Shown here: in pieces, positions 18,223 to 27,336 of the stretch
How the letters are laid out: each line of letters starts with the position of its first letter
Numbering within the stretch: position 1 is the first letter of the stretch
NCBI RefSeq assembly: GCF_023895975.1
Contig: NZ_JALBWM010000002.1
Location: forward strand, 1-64,000
Length of the DNA stretch: 64,000 bases
Reading direction: 5' to 3'
Origin: Microbulbifer okhotskensis
GTDB lineage: Bacteria > Pseudomonadota > Gammaproteobacteria > Pseudomonadales > Cellvibrionaceae
The notes under the pieces: generated by a model
What the model was told of the DNA's origin: nothing
The model's input: only the letters and a program-made list of their open reading frames with translations
Databases searched by the model: none
Translations under genes and position numbers: made by a program

Positions 18223-18999
18223 ATGTTAATAGTTATTTCACCGGCAAAAACGCTGGACTATGACAGTGATATTCCCTCACTGGAAACAACCCAGCCGGAT
18301 TTCCTGAAAGAATCTGCAACCTTGATCCGGGAGTTGCGCGGGCTGAGCCCGCAACAGGTCTCCAGTTTGATGAAAATTTCAGACAAGCTCGGGGTCCTGA
18401 ATTACGACCGTTTCCACGCATGGAAGCGCCCTTTTACCGATAATAATGCACGCCCTGCTCTGTTTGCTTTTAAGGGCGACGTTTACACAGGCCTGGAAGC
18501 TGAGAGTATGGGCAAACGGGATTTTGCCTATGCCCAAAAGCACTTGCGGATGTTATCCGGTCTATACGGATTGTTGCGCCCCCTGGATTTGATGCAGCCC
18601 TATCGTCTCGAAATGGGCACCAAGTTTGAAAATGCTAGGGGTAAAAATCTGTATGAATTCTGGGGAGATAAGATAACCGGGTCAGTTAATGAGCAACTAC
18701 AAACCATAAAAAGTCGCGAGTTGATAAACCTGGCATCTAATGAGTATTTTAAATCAATAAAAGCAAAGCAACTCAATGCTCAGATCATCACGCCGCATTT
18801 CAAGGAATTAAAAAATGGTCAATATAAGATGATCAGTTTCTTTGCTAAAAAGGCGCGGGGCATGATGAGTCGTTGGGCCATTGACCAGAGGGTGAAAAAG
18901 GCAGAGGAACTCAAAAGGTTTGATGTTTCGGGCTATCGCTATAACCCGAGTATGTCCACTGAATGGGACTGGGTATTTACCCGGGATGAACCACAATGA
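18223..18999 (+). CDS. yaaA: Peroxide stress protein YaaA (UPF0246)
   Basis: A 258-residue cytoplasmic protein starting with the signature [15 protein letters not shown]. The blocks [10 protein letters not shown] and [12 protein letters not shown] are also family hallmarks. In E. coli YaaA is induced by OxyR and limits free iron, protecting DNA and protein from peroxide; the fold binds DNA. The length agrees with E. coli (258). It overlaps the next gene by four bases (ATGA), so the two are translationally coupled. Confidence 0.95.
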   Translation: MLIVISPAKTLDYDSDIPSLETTQPDFLKESATLIRELRGLSPQQVSSLMKISDKLGVLNYDRFHAWKRPFTDNNARPALFAFKGDVYTGLEAESMGKRDFAYAQKHLRMLSGLYGLLRPLDLMQPYRLEMGTKFENARGKNLYEFWGDKITGSVNEQLQTIKSRELINLASNEYFKSIKAKQLNAQIITPHFKELKNGQYKMISFFAKKARGMMSRWAIDQRVKKAEELKRFDVSGYRYNPSMSTEWDWVFTRDEPQ

Positions 19000-19607
19000 G
19001 CCGTGCCGAACTGCCTGATGCCCCTGCCTGTGCGCGTAACCGCGACTCAATCCTCATGCACCTGGCTCGCTTGCTTTGCGGTAGTTCCAGGGTGTTGGAG
19101 GTGGGTAGTGGCACCGGCCAACATGCAGTGTATTTTGCTCCGCGCTTGCCACATCTGCAGTGGCAAACTTCAGAGAGGGCGCAGGAACTTACGGGGGTTG
19201 AGTCCTGGCTGGTAAAGCGGCCCTCGGAGAATTTACCTGCTCCTCTGCAGCTGGATGTTGATGGGGCTTGGCCAGGTATTAGGGCAGATGCTATTTTCAC
19301 GGCCAATACCCTGCATATTCTGTCTATGCGGTCGGTACAGCACTTTTTCTGCCGTGTTGCCGATATCCTCGAGCCTGATGGACTGCTTATTGTTTATGGC
19401 CCCATGAAAATCAAAGGGGAGTTTGTCGGCTCCACTAACGCTGATTTTGATCTCGAGCTGAAAACACGTGACCCCGAAAGAGGAATCCGTGACCTCGAAT
19501 GGCTCGATCAGTTAGCCACTGATGCGCGGCTGAGTCGTGAAGAATTAAACTACCTGCCAGCCAATAACCAATTGGTGGTCTGGCGTAAAAACGATAACAA
19601 GGAGTAA
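18996..19607 (+). CDS. DUF938-family SAM-dependent methyltransferase
   Basis: A 203-residue cytoplasmic protein with the class I SAM-binding loop [16 protein letters not shown] near residue 35 and the DUF938 blocks ARNRDSIL and ANTLHIL. The family is conserved in proteobacteria but its substrate is not established. The start overlaps the yaaA stop by four bases and the next gene begins two bases after its own stop, so all three lie in one operon. Confidence 0.85.
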   Translation: MSRAELPDAPACARNRDSILMHLARLLCGSSRVLEVGSGTGQHAVYFAPRLPHLQWQTSERAQELTGVESWLVKRPSENLPAPLQLDVDGAWPGIRADAIFTANTLHILSMRSVQHFFCRVADILEPDGLLIVYGPMKIKGEFVGSTNADFDLELKTRDPERGIRDLEWLDQLATDARLSREELNYLPANNQLVVWRKNDNKE

Positions 19608-19609
19608 CT

Positions 19610-19969
19610 ATGCCCGAGTGGTTTGAAGTGGCGGTGATCGTGGCATTTGCGATCGGAGCTGTGTTCTTTTTTGCCAAGTACCGCGAAACGGCTGCGGCCT
19701 TACACGAAAGTGAGCGGATGAAAGTGCGCTTGTCCAATGATTTGAATCGTTACCGGGATGTTCCCAGGCTGCGCGCTCTGCGCGATGCCCTGGTCGGTGT
19801 AAAGCCCCTGCCTACCGACGATGAAGGCAATGAGCACCTGCTGTTACGCGATGCCGATTTGCAGTTGCATCACTTGGTATTGCGGCGGGAGAGTAGTGCT
19901 CTCGGCAAGGAGGAAGCTGCCAGTTACACCAGAGATGGCAAATCGGTTGCGCTACAAGAGCTCGAGTAG
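19610..19969 (+). CDS. Small membrane-anchored protein of unknown function
   Basis: A 119-residue protein. Residues 5-22 form one hydrophobic segment, followed by a charged, coiled-coil-prone stretch (KYRETAAALHESERMKVRLSNDL) and a soluble tail. The family is not recognised. It is the third gene of the yaaA operon, two bases after the methyltransferase stop, and converges with phoR, whose stop is 22 bases away. A cytoplasm-facing scaffold is possible; the function is unknown. Confidence 0.7.
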   Translation: MPEWFEVAVIVAFAIGAVFFFAKYRETAAALHESERMKVRLSNDLNRYRDVPRLRALRDALVGVKPLPTDDEGNEHLLLRDADLQLHHLVLRRESSALGKEEAASYTRDGKSVALQELE

Positions 19970-19991
19970 CCCCAAAGTGGTCCTGGCATCG

Positions 19992-21320
19992 CTATAAACC
20001 AGCCGCCTCAGAGTTGACGGCTGGGGTCGCCTTGCTGGTCAGCTTGCCCACCGGGAAGTGCAGGGTGAAGAGACTGCCTTGTCCGGGTGTGCTTTCCACG
20101 CCCATTTCCGCATTGTGTCGCAGCAGAACATGTTTCACGATCGCAAGTCCCAAGCCAGTACCGCCGCTGTCTCGGGAGCGGCCGGGGTCAACGCGATAGA
20201 AACGCTCGGTCAAGCGGGGTATATGGATAAGGTCGATACCAATACCGTTATCCTCCACCGAAAAGTGGCCCCCTTGATTATCCTGCCGCCAGCGCAAGTG
20301 GATCTCACCCTTTTCAGGTGTGTATTTCACGGCATTTAAAACGAGATTGGCGAAGGCACTGTGTAATTCGCCGGGATCGCCACTGATAGAGGTGTTGGTA
20401 TCGCACTGGACTTCGATATGGTGGCGGCCGCCGCTGAAGCTGCGTGCCTCTTGCGCTACCCGCTCTATCAGCTCGGTCACCGCTACCGCCATATCCCCGT
20501 TTTTGCGCTCCGAAGTTTCCAGGCGGGCGAGAAGCAGAAGGTCGTTGACCAAGCTGGTCATACGGGCAGCTTGCTCCTCCATCTGTGTCAGGGGCCTTTT
20601 CCAGGCTGGCGGCGCCATATCACTGCTCTGTAATGTCTCCAGGTAGCCGGCAATGACGGTCAGCGGAGTGCGTAATTCGTGAGAGACATTGGCGACAAAG
20701 TCCCTGCGCATTTGTTCGAGATTGTGCAGTCGGGTGATGTCTCGAACAATGACCAGTGCTTCATCCTGGCCGTATCGGGTCACCTCAAGCTGGAGCATGC
20801 AGGCTTCGTTACCCGGTGCAGGGAGTGTCAGAGGTTCGCGGGAGTTGCCATTTTCACTGTGCATGTAGTCAACAAAGACAGGATCTCGGACAAAATTAAC
20901 CAGTGATTGACCGGAATCACTGGCTTGTAAGCCGAGTAATTCTCCAGCAGCGGGGTTCCACCAGGCCAGGTTATCCCCGTCCTCCAAAGCGATAATACCT
21001 TCGCGAAGTGCGCTGGTGCTGTCTTGAACCCGGCGCAGCATCGCGTGCAGTTTTTGTTTTTCGCGGCGGTGGCGGCGCTGCATGCGATAAAAATCGTCGT
21101 AGATTTCTCCCCAGATACCAAAGGCAGTAGGAGCTGGGCCACGCCTGCCGTTGGTGAGCCAGCGATTGAAACGATGCTGTTGCCACAGCACGGAAAATAA
21201 GTAGCAGGAGAGGGCTGCAATCAAGGCGAGAGGCCAGTTATCCGAGGTGAAGCCGAGAATCGTGCAGCCCAAGGCAATAATTACAAAGCGTGAAAACTCG
21301 CCAATACTGCGATCCAACAT
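19992..21320 (-). CDS. phoR: Phosphate regulon sensor kinase PhoR
   Basis: A 442-residue membrane histidine kinase. Two adjacent hydrophobic segments lie near residues 12-45 with almost no periplasmic part, as in E. coli PhoR. A PAS domain (about 95-205) precedes the dimerisation block with the phospho-acceptor His in FVANVSHELRTPL, and the ATPase domain carries the N-box NLVLNAVKYTP and G-boxes VEDNGIGID and GGTGLGLAIVKH. PhoR senses phosphate through Pst/PhoU and phosphorylates PhoB. It lies 136 bases after phoB on the same strand. Confidence 0.96.
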   Translation of the reverse strand: MLDRSIGEFSRFVIIALGCTILGFTSDNWPLALIAALSCYLFSVLWQQHRFNRWLTNGRRGPAPTAFGIWGEIYDDFYRMQRRHRREKQKLHAMLRRVQDSTSALREGIIALEDGDNLAWWNPAAGELLGLQASDSGQSLVNFVRDPVFVDYMHSENGNSREPLTLPAPGNEACMLQLEVTRYGQDEALVIVRDITRLHNLEQMRRDFVANVSHELRTPLTVIAGYLETLQSSDMAPPAWKRPLTQMEEQAARMTSLVNDLLLLARLETSERKNGDMAVAVTELIERVAQEARSFSGGRHHIEVQCDTNTSISGDPGELHSAFANLVLNAVKYTPEKGEIHLRWRQDNQGGHFSVEDNGIGIDLIHIPRLTERFYRVDPGRSRDSGGTGLGLAIVKHVLLRHNAEMGVESTPGQGSLFTLHFPVGKLTSKATPAVNSEAAGL

Positions 21321-21456
21321 AGAGTTGCCGTGTTGCCTGATAGACGGCGGGAGCGGCTAACTCGCACCCCCGCATTCAATACCTCATGGAATCAGGCCCG
21401 CACTATAAGTGCGGAGATTTGATTCTGCAGGAGTCAGTAAAGATCCAGGTGAATTG

Positions 21457-22161
21457 TCACACTTTTTCGACAGTTTGCACAGAAAATCGATACCCGGTGC
21501 CACGAACAGTCTGGATATAGCGGTCGTGATTGTCGATTGCCAGGGCTTTTCGCAGGCGGCGGATATGCACATCGACGGTGCGTTCTTCTACGTATACATT
21601 GCCGCCCCAGACATGGTCGAGAAGCTGGGTGCGAGTGTAAGCGCGCTCCTGATGAGATAGAAAGAAGGTGAGGAGCCGGAATTCGGTGGGCCCCATGTCC
21701 ACCGGCTGCCCAGTGATAGTGACGCGGTGACTGAGTGGATCCAAAATCAGGGCGCCCGCACTGAGTGGTTCCTCGGGGGTTGCCGGTCCCGCCCGGCGCA
21801 GCACGGCCTTGAGGCGTGCGACCAGTTCACGGGGGGAGAAAGGCTTGGTGATGTAATCGTCCGCTCCGGTCTCTAACCCTTTGATTTTATTATCTTCTTC
21901 ACCTTTGGCGGTGAGCATGATGATAGGCAGAGAGGTGGTGAGTTCATCGCGTTTGAGTCGACGAGCCAGTTCTACGCCAGAGACATCCGGCAGCATCCAG
22001 TCGAGTAGCACTAAGTCGGGCTTCTCATCGATGATCAGTGCATGTGCCTCTTGGGCGTTTTCCGCCTCAAGACAGCGATACTCTGCCATCTCCAGTGCTA
22101 CCCGCAGCATATCGCGCACCGCGGCTTCGTCATCGACAATCAGGATCGTTTTACTGTGCAT
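21457..22161 (-). CDS. phoB: Phosphate regulon response regulator PhoB
   Basis: A 234-residue OmpR-type regulator. The receiver has the acidic pocket DDE at 10-12, the phospho-acceptor D54 in LLDWMLPD, T in MLTAKGEE and K in ITKPFSPREL. A winged-helix DNA-binding domain fills the second half (RTQLLDHVWG, RTVDVHIRRLRKAL). It activates the pst operon and other genes through Pho boxes, one of which lies upstream of phoB itself at 22229-22246, giving positive autoregulation. Confidence 0.97.
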   Translation of the reverse strand: MHSKTILIVDDEAAVRDMLRVALEMAEYRCLEAENAQEAHALIIDEKPDLVLLDWMLPDVSGVELARRLKRDELTTSLPIIMLTAKGEEDNKIKGLETGADDYITKPFSPRELVARLKAVLRRAGPATPEEPLSAGALILDPLSHRVTITGQPVDMGPTEFRLLTFFLSHQERAYTRTQLLDHVWGGNVYVEERTVDVHIRRLRKALAIDNHDRYIQTVRGTGYRFSVQTVEKV

Positions 22162-22212
22162 TTGCCTGCCATACCCGCTCTGTTGTCAGGATTTCCCCAG
22201 TTATGGCTGGGG

Positions 22213-22246
22213 ATTAAACGGGATTTTCATGACAAATATATGACGG
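22213..22246 (-). promoter_or_regulatory. Pho box and -10 of phoBR
   Basis: Read on the minus strand: CCGTCAT, four bases ATAT, TTGTCAT (22246 to 22229), then ten bases and a -10-like TTTAAT (22218 to 22213). Repeat length, spacing and distance to the -10 match those of the pstS promoter in this window. The phoB start is about 50 bases beyond the -10. Confidence 0.8.
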
Positions 22247-22271
22247 ATTGGCCCGGGTGCCCAATCAGGTT

Positions 22272-23153
22272 TCAATTCAGCAGAAAATGCAGTGATATGC
22301 CCAGAAAAATGGCAAATCCTACCCAATTATTGTTGATAAAAGCCTGAAAGCAGGCCTCTCTCTCCCTGTCCCGAATCAGCCACTGCTGATAGGCAAACAG
22401 GCCGCCAACTGCCAGTAACCCCAGATAGTAAAAAATACCCAGGGAAAAGCGCGATCCAATAAGAAGCAGTGCCAGCACGACCAGGGCCTGCAGGGTGGCG
22501 GTTAGCGCCTTATCCATATCGCCAAATAAAATGGCAGTGGATTTGACCCCAATTTGGAGGTCATCATCACGATCCACCATTGCGTAGAAAGTGTCGTAAC
22601 AGAGTGTCCAGAGTAAATTGGCGGTAAAGAGCAGCCAAGCTTGTGGCGGCACTTCGCCGGATACGGCGGCAAAGGCCATGGGGATTCCCATACTGAAGGC
22701 GGTGCCCAATACTACCTGCGGTAGGTGGGTGTGACGTTTTGCAAATGGGTAAGCAAAAGCCAGTACCAGCGCCACTAGGGAGAGCAGGATCGCGAGCTTA
22801 TTGGTGGTGAGCACTAGCAAGAACGCGACGATACTCAATCCCATAAACAGTGCCAGTGCCGATTTTGGCGTCAGTGCCCCGGTAGCCAGAGGGCGCGCTG
22901 CAGTGCGCTCCACATAGGCATCTATTTTGCGGTCGGCATAGTCGTTAACTGCACATCCGGCTGCCCGCATCAGGATCACACCGGCAGTAAACACAATAAA
23001 CAAATGGAATCCGGGCCATCCTTCTGCAGCCAGCCACAGCGCACACCAAGTGGGCCAGAGTAACAACAGTGAGCCGATAGGTTTGTCCATCCGCGTCAGT
23101 TGCCAGTAGGGTAGTGCGCTTGGCCAGCGTTGAGCGATCTGTTGGCTGATCAC
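22272..23153 (-). CDS. ubiA: 4-hydroxybenzoate octaprenyltransferase UbiA
   Basis: An integral membrane prenyltransferase that joins the isoprenoid tail to 4-hydroxybenzoate in ubiquinone synthesis. Both Mg-diphosphate motifs are present: NDYADRKIDAYVERT and DTFYAMVDRDDD. A longer frame opens at 23288, but its extra 45 residues are not UbiA-like. The GTG at 23153 overlaps the ubiC stop by four bases (GTGA) and gives a normal 293-residue protein beginning ISQQIAQRWPS. It follows UbiC, which makes its substrate. Confidence 0.95.
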   Translation of the reverse strand: MISQQIAQRWPSALPYWQLTRMDKPIGSLLLLWPTWCALWLAAEGWPGFHLFIVFTAGVILMRAAGCAVNDYADRKIDAYVERTAARPLATGALTPKSALALFMGLSIVAFLLVLTTNKLAILLSLVALVLAFAYPFAKRHTHLPQVVLGTAFSMGIPMAFAAVSGEVPPQAWLLFTANLLWTLCYDTFYAMVDRDDDLQIGVKSTAILFGDMDKALTATLQALVVLALLLIGSRFSLGIFYYLGLLAVGGLFAYQQWLIRDREREACFQAFINNNWVGFAIFLGISLHFLLN

Positions 23154-23755
23154 GGTGAATCCTCTGTCAGAGTCGGTTTGGCTAATTCTTGCAAATATGG
23201 GGCGCCTGTTGGCTGGAATAGGGGTAGAAACGCTTCCGCTACTAATAACGGCTTGTCCCGCAGCCAGAAAACGGAGCGTCGTCCCCAAGCGGTAGAGGCG
23301 TTATCGCCGAGTTCCACACACTGGCAAGCGGGTGAGCGCTCCAGCAGGTTGAGAGTAATTTCTCCGCGCCGAATTCCCGGCTCACAAAATAGCAATTCCC
23401 CCAGTGGGCGCGAGTCCAGACTGCGCAGGTTACGGGATTTTCCCTGGAGACTGCGTTCGGGCAAGACGCTGCGGGCATATACCCAAGGCTGGCCGCAGCC
23501 GTGGAGTAACACCTCTCGTATCAGGGCTCGGCTGCCGTCGCGCAAGCCGAGTGCGCGGCACTCTTCCGGGTGAGGTGACTGCCAGCCCTGGTGAAGAACC
23601 TGCACATAAAAGTCGCCACCACTTTGTCGCTTGAGCGCGGCAGTCAGTGAATCGGAATAGCAAAGCCAGGGGATCAGGGCTTTGGGGGGTTGTTGCTGGG
23701 TTTCTAGCGGCAAACTCTGCCAATCGCCAGAGGGCACAAACGGTGATTGGTGCAA
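23150..23755 (-). CDS. ubiC: Chorismate-pyruvate lyase UbiC
   Basis: A 201-residue cytoplasmic enzyme converting chorismate to 4-hydroxybenzoate and pyruvate, the first committed step to ubiquinone. The family blocks VREVLLHG-type (ALIREVLLHGCGQPWVYARSV) and a C-terminal WGRRSVFWL with AEAFLPLF are present; Arg and Glu of these blocks correspond to the product-binding residues. Its stop overlaps the ubiA start, forming a ubiCA operon. The promoter must lie in the 145 bases shared with the divergent symporter gene. Confidence 0.92.
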   Translation of the reverse strand: MHQSPFVPSGDWQSLPLETQQQPPKALIPWLCYSDSLTAALKRQSGGDFYVQVLHQGWQSPHPEECRALGLRDGSRALIREVLLHGCGQPWVYARSVLPERSLQGKSRNLRSLDSRPLGELLFCEPGIRRGEITLNLLERSPACQCVELGDNASTAWGRRSVFWLRDKPLLVAEAFLPLFQPTGAPYLQELAKPTLTEDSP

Positions 23756-23900
23756 CGTTAACTCCGCAGTCTGAATAAAGGGTGCATTGTATCCCGGTCA
23801 GTGGCGACGGGTCTCCCCTGTTGCATTTTTGCTCCTCAGCAACGCAATGGATATAGTGCTCACTGCAACGAAAACAACGAATCATAAAGAGAAGCTTGTT

Positions 23901-25220
23901 ATGGGGCTTACAACCAAAATTTTAGTGGGGATGCTTGCGGGTATTGCCGTGGGATGCTTATTCAATTTCCTCAATATGAGCCAGCTGTTCGGTGCTGGCG
24001 TGAACAATTTTATTAACCTTTACCTGACCGAAGGCCTGTTCGATATTATCGGCCGTATCTTTATCGCCTCACTGAAGTTGATGGTGGTGCCTTTAGTTCT
24101 GGTATCTCTGATCAGCGGTGCTTGCGCCTTGTCAGAAGGTAGCCGAATTGGGCCACTGGCAGGTAAAACTATCCTTCTTTACATGGTGACAACGGCCATT
24201 GCGATTACTTTGGCATTGTGTCTGGCATTGATATTCCAACCTGGAGTTGGTGTAAATGAAGCTGCCGCAGCCGCAGCTTCAGCTTTTGAGCCTAAAGAGT
24301 CCCCACCGCTTTCCGAAGTGTTGGTGAATATATTCCCCACCAACCCGGTGGCGGCCATGGTCGAAGGTAATATGTTGCAGATCATCGTATTTGCCTTGCT
24401 GATGGGCTATGCAATTTCCCGCTGTGGGGAGCCGGGCCAGCGTATTGCCGCCTTCTTCAATGACCTCAACACGGTGGTTCTGCGTATGGTGGGCGTGTTG
24501 ATGGTATTTGCGCCTTACGGTGTATTTGCCCTGCTCGCGAAGACTTTTGCTGACCTTGGACTTGCTGGTTTGGTCCAACTTGGAAAGTATTTCCTGGTCG
24601 TACTCTGCGCTCTGCTTCTGCATGCATTGGGTACTTATTCCGTGATTTTGAAGCTGTTGAGTGGTCTCAACCCTCTTGAATTACTCAAGAAGATGCGCCC
24701 AACAATGATATTCGCATTCAGTACGGCCTCTTCCGCAGCTACCATTCCAGTTACCCTGGCAACGGTAGAGAAACGCCTCGGTGTGGATAATAAAATTGCT
24801 GCATTCACTGTTCCCCTCGGCGCCACCATCAATATGGATGGCACCGCGATTATGCAGGGGGTGGCTACGGTCTTTATTGCTCAGTTCTTCGGTATTGAGA
24901 TCGGCTTAACTGGATTCCTGACGGTGATCTTGACAGCGACCCTGGCTTCTATCGGCACTGCCGGAGTTCCGGGTGTCGGCCTGATTATGCTTGGTATGGT
25001 GTTGCAGCAGGTGGGCCTGCCACTTGAAGGCATCGGTATAGTGATCGGCGTTGACCGCCTGCTGGATATGGTGCGCACTGCGGTCAATATTACTGGCGAT
25101 GCGGTGGTGAGTAGTGTGGTGGCCAAGAGTGAAGGCGCTCTGGATGAGGAGACCTACTATGACGCCAATTACAAGAGTGTCAGTATCAACGATAATACCA
25201 ATACGGTTGGCGCCCACTAA
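23901..25220 (+). CDS. Dicarboxylate/amino acid:cation symporter (DAACS family)
   Basis: A secondary transporter of the glutamate/aspartate/C4-dicarboxylate family. The longer frame from 23787 lacks a membrane-protein-like start; the ATG at 23901 (MGLTTKILVGMLAG) fits the family and gives 439 residues. Signatures are the serine-rich hairpin FSTASSAATIPVTLAT and the substrate/Na+ site GATINMDGTAIMQG, followed by GTAGVPGVGLIML. It would import acidic amino acids or dicarboxylates with Na+ or H+. It converges with recG. Confidence 0.92.
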   Translation: MGLTTKILVGMLAGIAVGCLFNFLNMSQLFGAGVNNFINLYLTEGLFDIIGRIFIASLKLMVVPLVLVSLISGACALSEGSRIGPLAGKTILLYMVTTAIAITLALCLALIFQPGVGVNEAAAAAASAFEPKESPPLSEVLVNIFPTNPVAAMVEGNMLQIIVFALLMGYAISRCGEPGQRIAAFFNDLNTVVLRMVGVLMVFAPYGVFALLAKTFADLGLAGLVQLGKYFLVVLCALLLHALGTYSVILKLLSGLNPLELLKKMRPTMIFAFSTASSAATIPVTLATVEKRLGVDNKIAAFTVPLGATINMDGTAIMQGVATVFIAQFFGIEIGLTGFLTVILTATLASIGTAGVPGVGLIMLGMVLQQVGLPLEGIGIVIGVDRLLDMVRTAVNITGDAVVSSVVAKSEGALDEETYYDANYKSVSINDNTNTVGAH

Positions 25221-25230
25221 GACGCCTCTA

Positions 25231-27336
25231 TCAAGCCTCGGCGAAGCGGGGCTTGTTTTGTAACCAGCGTCTGATCAACCGTTGTCGCATCCCTGCTGAG
25301 AGCTTTGCAGAGGCCGCAATTTTCTGCACATACGGCAGCAGCTCTGCATCCCTTTGCAAGTCTGCGATACGGTGCTGAATCTCTCCCGTCTGACGGGTCC
25401 CCAGTATTTCGCCGGGCCCGCGCAGGCGCAGGTCCTCCTCGGCAATGGCGAAACCATCGCTGTATTGTCTCAGGGCCTGCAGGCGCGCACGGCCATTTTG
25501 CGACAGCGGTGTGCCGTACAGCAGCACGCAGTGACTGGCAATAGAACCCCGTCCTACCCGGCCGCGTAACTGGTGTAACTGGGCGAGTCCCAGCCGCTCT
25601 GGGTTTTCAATAATCATCAGGCTGGCATTGGGCACATCGACCCCAACTTCGATCACTGTAGTGGCCACCAATAGATCCACGTCCCCCGCTTTGAAGGCGC
25701 TCATAACCTGCTCTTTTTGCTCGGGTTTGAGACGGCCATGAACCAGGGCCACGCGCATACCTTCCAACATTTCGGCGAGTTCTTCGGCTGTCGATTCAGC
25801 AGCCTGGGCTTGCAGGCTTTCAGATTCTTCAATCAGGGTGCAGACCCAATAGGCTTGGCGTCCTTGGCCAATGGCACTCTGTACCCGCTCCATTACCTGG
25901 TCGCGGCGATCATCCGAAATAGCCACGGTGTTGATAGGCTGTCGTCCTGGCGGTAGCTCGTCGATGATGGAACAGTCCAGATCGGCGAAGGCGGACATGG
26001 CCAGGGTGCGCGGTATAGGTGTCGCCGTCATGATAAGTTGGTGGGGCTGCAGCCTACCGGTAGTGCCACTGGCTGAGCCCTTTTCTCTTAGCTCTAAGCG
26101 TTGACGTACACCGAAGCGGTGCTGCTCATCAATAATGACCAATACCAGATTGTGGAAAACCACCTCGTCCTGGAAAAGTGCATGGGTGCCCACCACCAGT
26201 AATGCTTCACCGCTGGAAATTTTGGCCAGCTGTTTACGTCGTTCGGCGGCTTTTAAGCTGCCTGTTAATTGGGCGACTTCAAACCCGAGAGGTTCGAGCC
26301 AATGACAAAAGTTAATTCGGTGCTGCTCGGCGAGGATCTCCGTCGGCGCCATCACCGCCACTTGAGCACCGGCGCCAATACCTTTTAACGCTGCCAGTGC
26401 CGCGACCAGAGTCTTTCCGGCCCCTACATCCCCTTGCAGAAGGCGCATCATTGGGGTTTGTTGTGCCAAGTCTTCAGAGATTTCCTCACATACTCGCTGC
26501 TGCGCACCGGTCAGGGAAAATGGTAGACGCGATAGAAAATCCCTCTCCAGGGATCGATTGACTGGCAGAGGGGGGGCGGCAATTCTTGCGCTGTTGCTTC
26601 GCAGCTCCAATAAACTGAGGTGGTGGGCGAGTAATTCCTCCAGGGCCAGGCGCTGTTGTGCGGGGTGGATTCCCGCTGCCAGTTGATCGAGCTGGGTGCC
26701 GGCTGGGGGAGAGTGCAAATACAGCAGGGCATCCCCGAGTGGATAGCGCAATGCTTTTGGCAGCAATTCAGCCGGTAGCAATTCGGTGACAGCCCCGCCT
26801 TTGAGTAGTGTCAGGGCTTGTTCAAGCAGGCCGCGCATGCGGGTCTGGCTCACACCTTCTGTGAGTGGGTAGACGGGTGTCAGGGTGTCAGCGGTTACCG
26901 CATTTTCACTGCCGACCACTTCGGTTTCCGGGTGGTAGAGCTCCAGGCCGTTGGCGCCGCGGCGGGCCTCTCCAAAGCAGCGTATCCGCACACCAGGGGT
27001 AAAGCGGCTTTTCTGGGCGGCAGAAAAATGAAAGAAACGCAGTGTTAGGGTGCCGCTGTTGTCCTGTATACGCACTATGAGACTGCGACGCCGGCCAAAG
27101 ACGATATCTGCCGCGCTGACTTCCCCTTCAATCACGACATCCATACCTGCGGTGAGGCCTGCGATCGGCACTACTCGAGTACGATCCTGGTAGCGCAAAG
27201 GCAAGTGGAACAGCAGGTCCTGCAGGGAGTGGATATGGAGCTTGGCCAATACCTGGACAAATTTGTCCCCTACCCCTTTCAGGGTGATGATAGGTAGTTC
27301 AGCCAGATTGTTACTTATGCCTCTTTCAAGTGACAC
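25231..27336 (-). CDS. recG: ATP-dependent DNA helicase RecG
   Basis: A 701-residue helicase that remodels stalled forks and branch-migrates Holliday junctions. The N-terminal wedge domain (OB fold, RDRTRVVPI and GEVSAADIVFGRRRSLIVRI) is followed by superfamily 2 motifs: Walker A QGDVGAGKTLVA, motif II IIDEQHRFG, motif III MTATPIPRTLA and motif VI QLRGRVGRGS. The ATG at 27336 lies 22 bases inside the end of oxyR, an overlap that couples the two; oxyR-recG is a known operon in pseudomonads. Confidence 0.97.
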   Translation of the reverse strand: MSLERGISNNLAELPIITLKGVGDKFVQVLAKLHIHSLQDLLFHLPLRYQDRTRVVPIAGLTAGMDVVIEGEVSAADIVFGRRRSLIVRIQDNSGTLTLRFFHFSAAQKSRFTPGVRIRCFGEARRGANGLELYHPETEVVGSENAVTADTLTPVYPLTEGVSQTRMRGLLEQALTLLKGGAVTELLPAELLPKALRYPLGDALLYLHSPPAGTQLDQLAAGIHPAQQRLALEELLAHHLSLLELRSNSARIAAPPLPVNRSLERDFLSRLPFSLTGAQQRVCEEISEDLAQQTPMMRLLQGDVGAGKTLVAALAALKGIGAGAQVAVMAPTEILAEQHRINFCHWLEPLGFEVAQLTGSLKAAERRKQLAKISSGEALLVVGTHALFQDEVVFHNLVLVIIDEQHRFGVRQRLELREKGSASGTTGRLQPHQLIMTATPIPRTLAMSAFADLDCSIIDELPPGRQPINTVAISDDRRDQVMERVQSAIGQGRQAYWVCTLIEESESLQAQAAESTAEELAEMLEGMRVALVHGRLKPEQKEQVMSAFKAGDVDLLVATTVIEVGVDVPNASLMIIENPERLGLAQLHQLRGRVGRGSIASHCVLLYGTPLSQNGRARLQALRQYSDGFAIAEEDLRLRGPGEILGTRQTGEIQHRIADLQRDAELLPYVQKIAASAKLSAGMRQRLIRRWLQNKPRFAEA
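25232..25259 (+). terminator. Terminator of the symporter gene, inside the 3' end of recG
   Basis: CAAGCCTCG / GCGGGGCTTG stem (one wobble) with a GAA-containing loop, then TTTTG. It overlaps the last codons of recG on the opposite strand. Confidence 0.65.
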
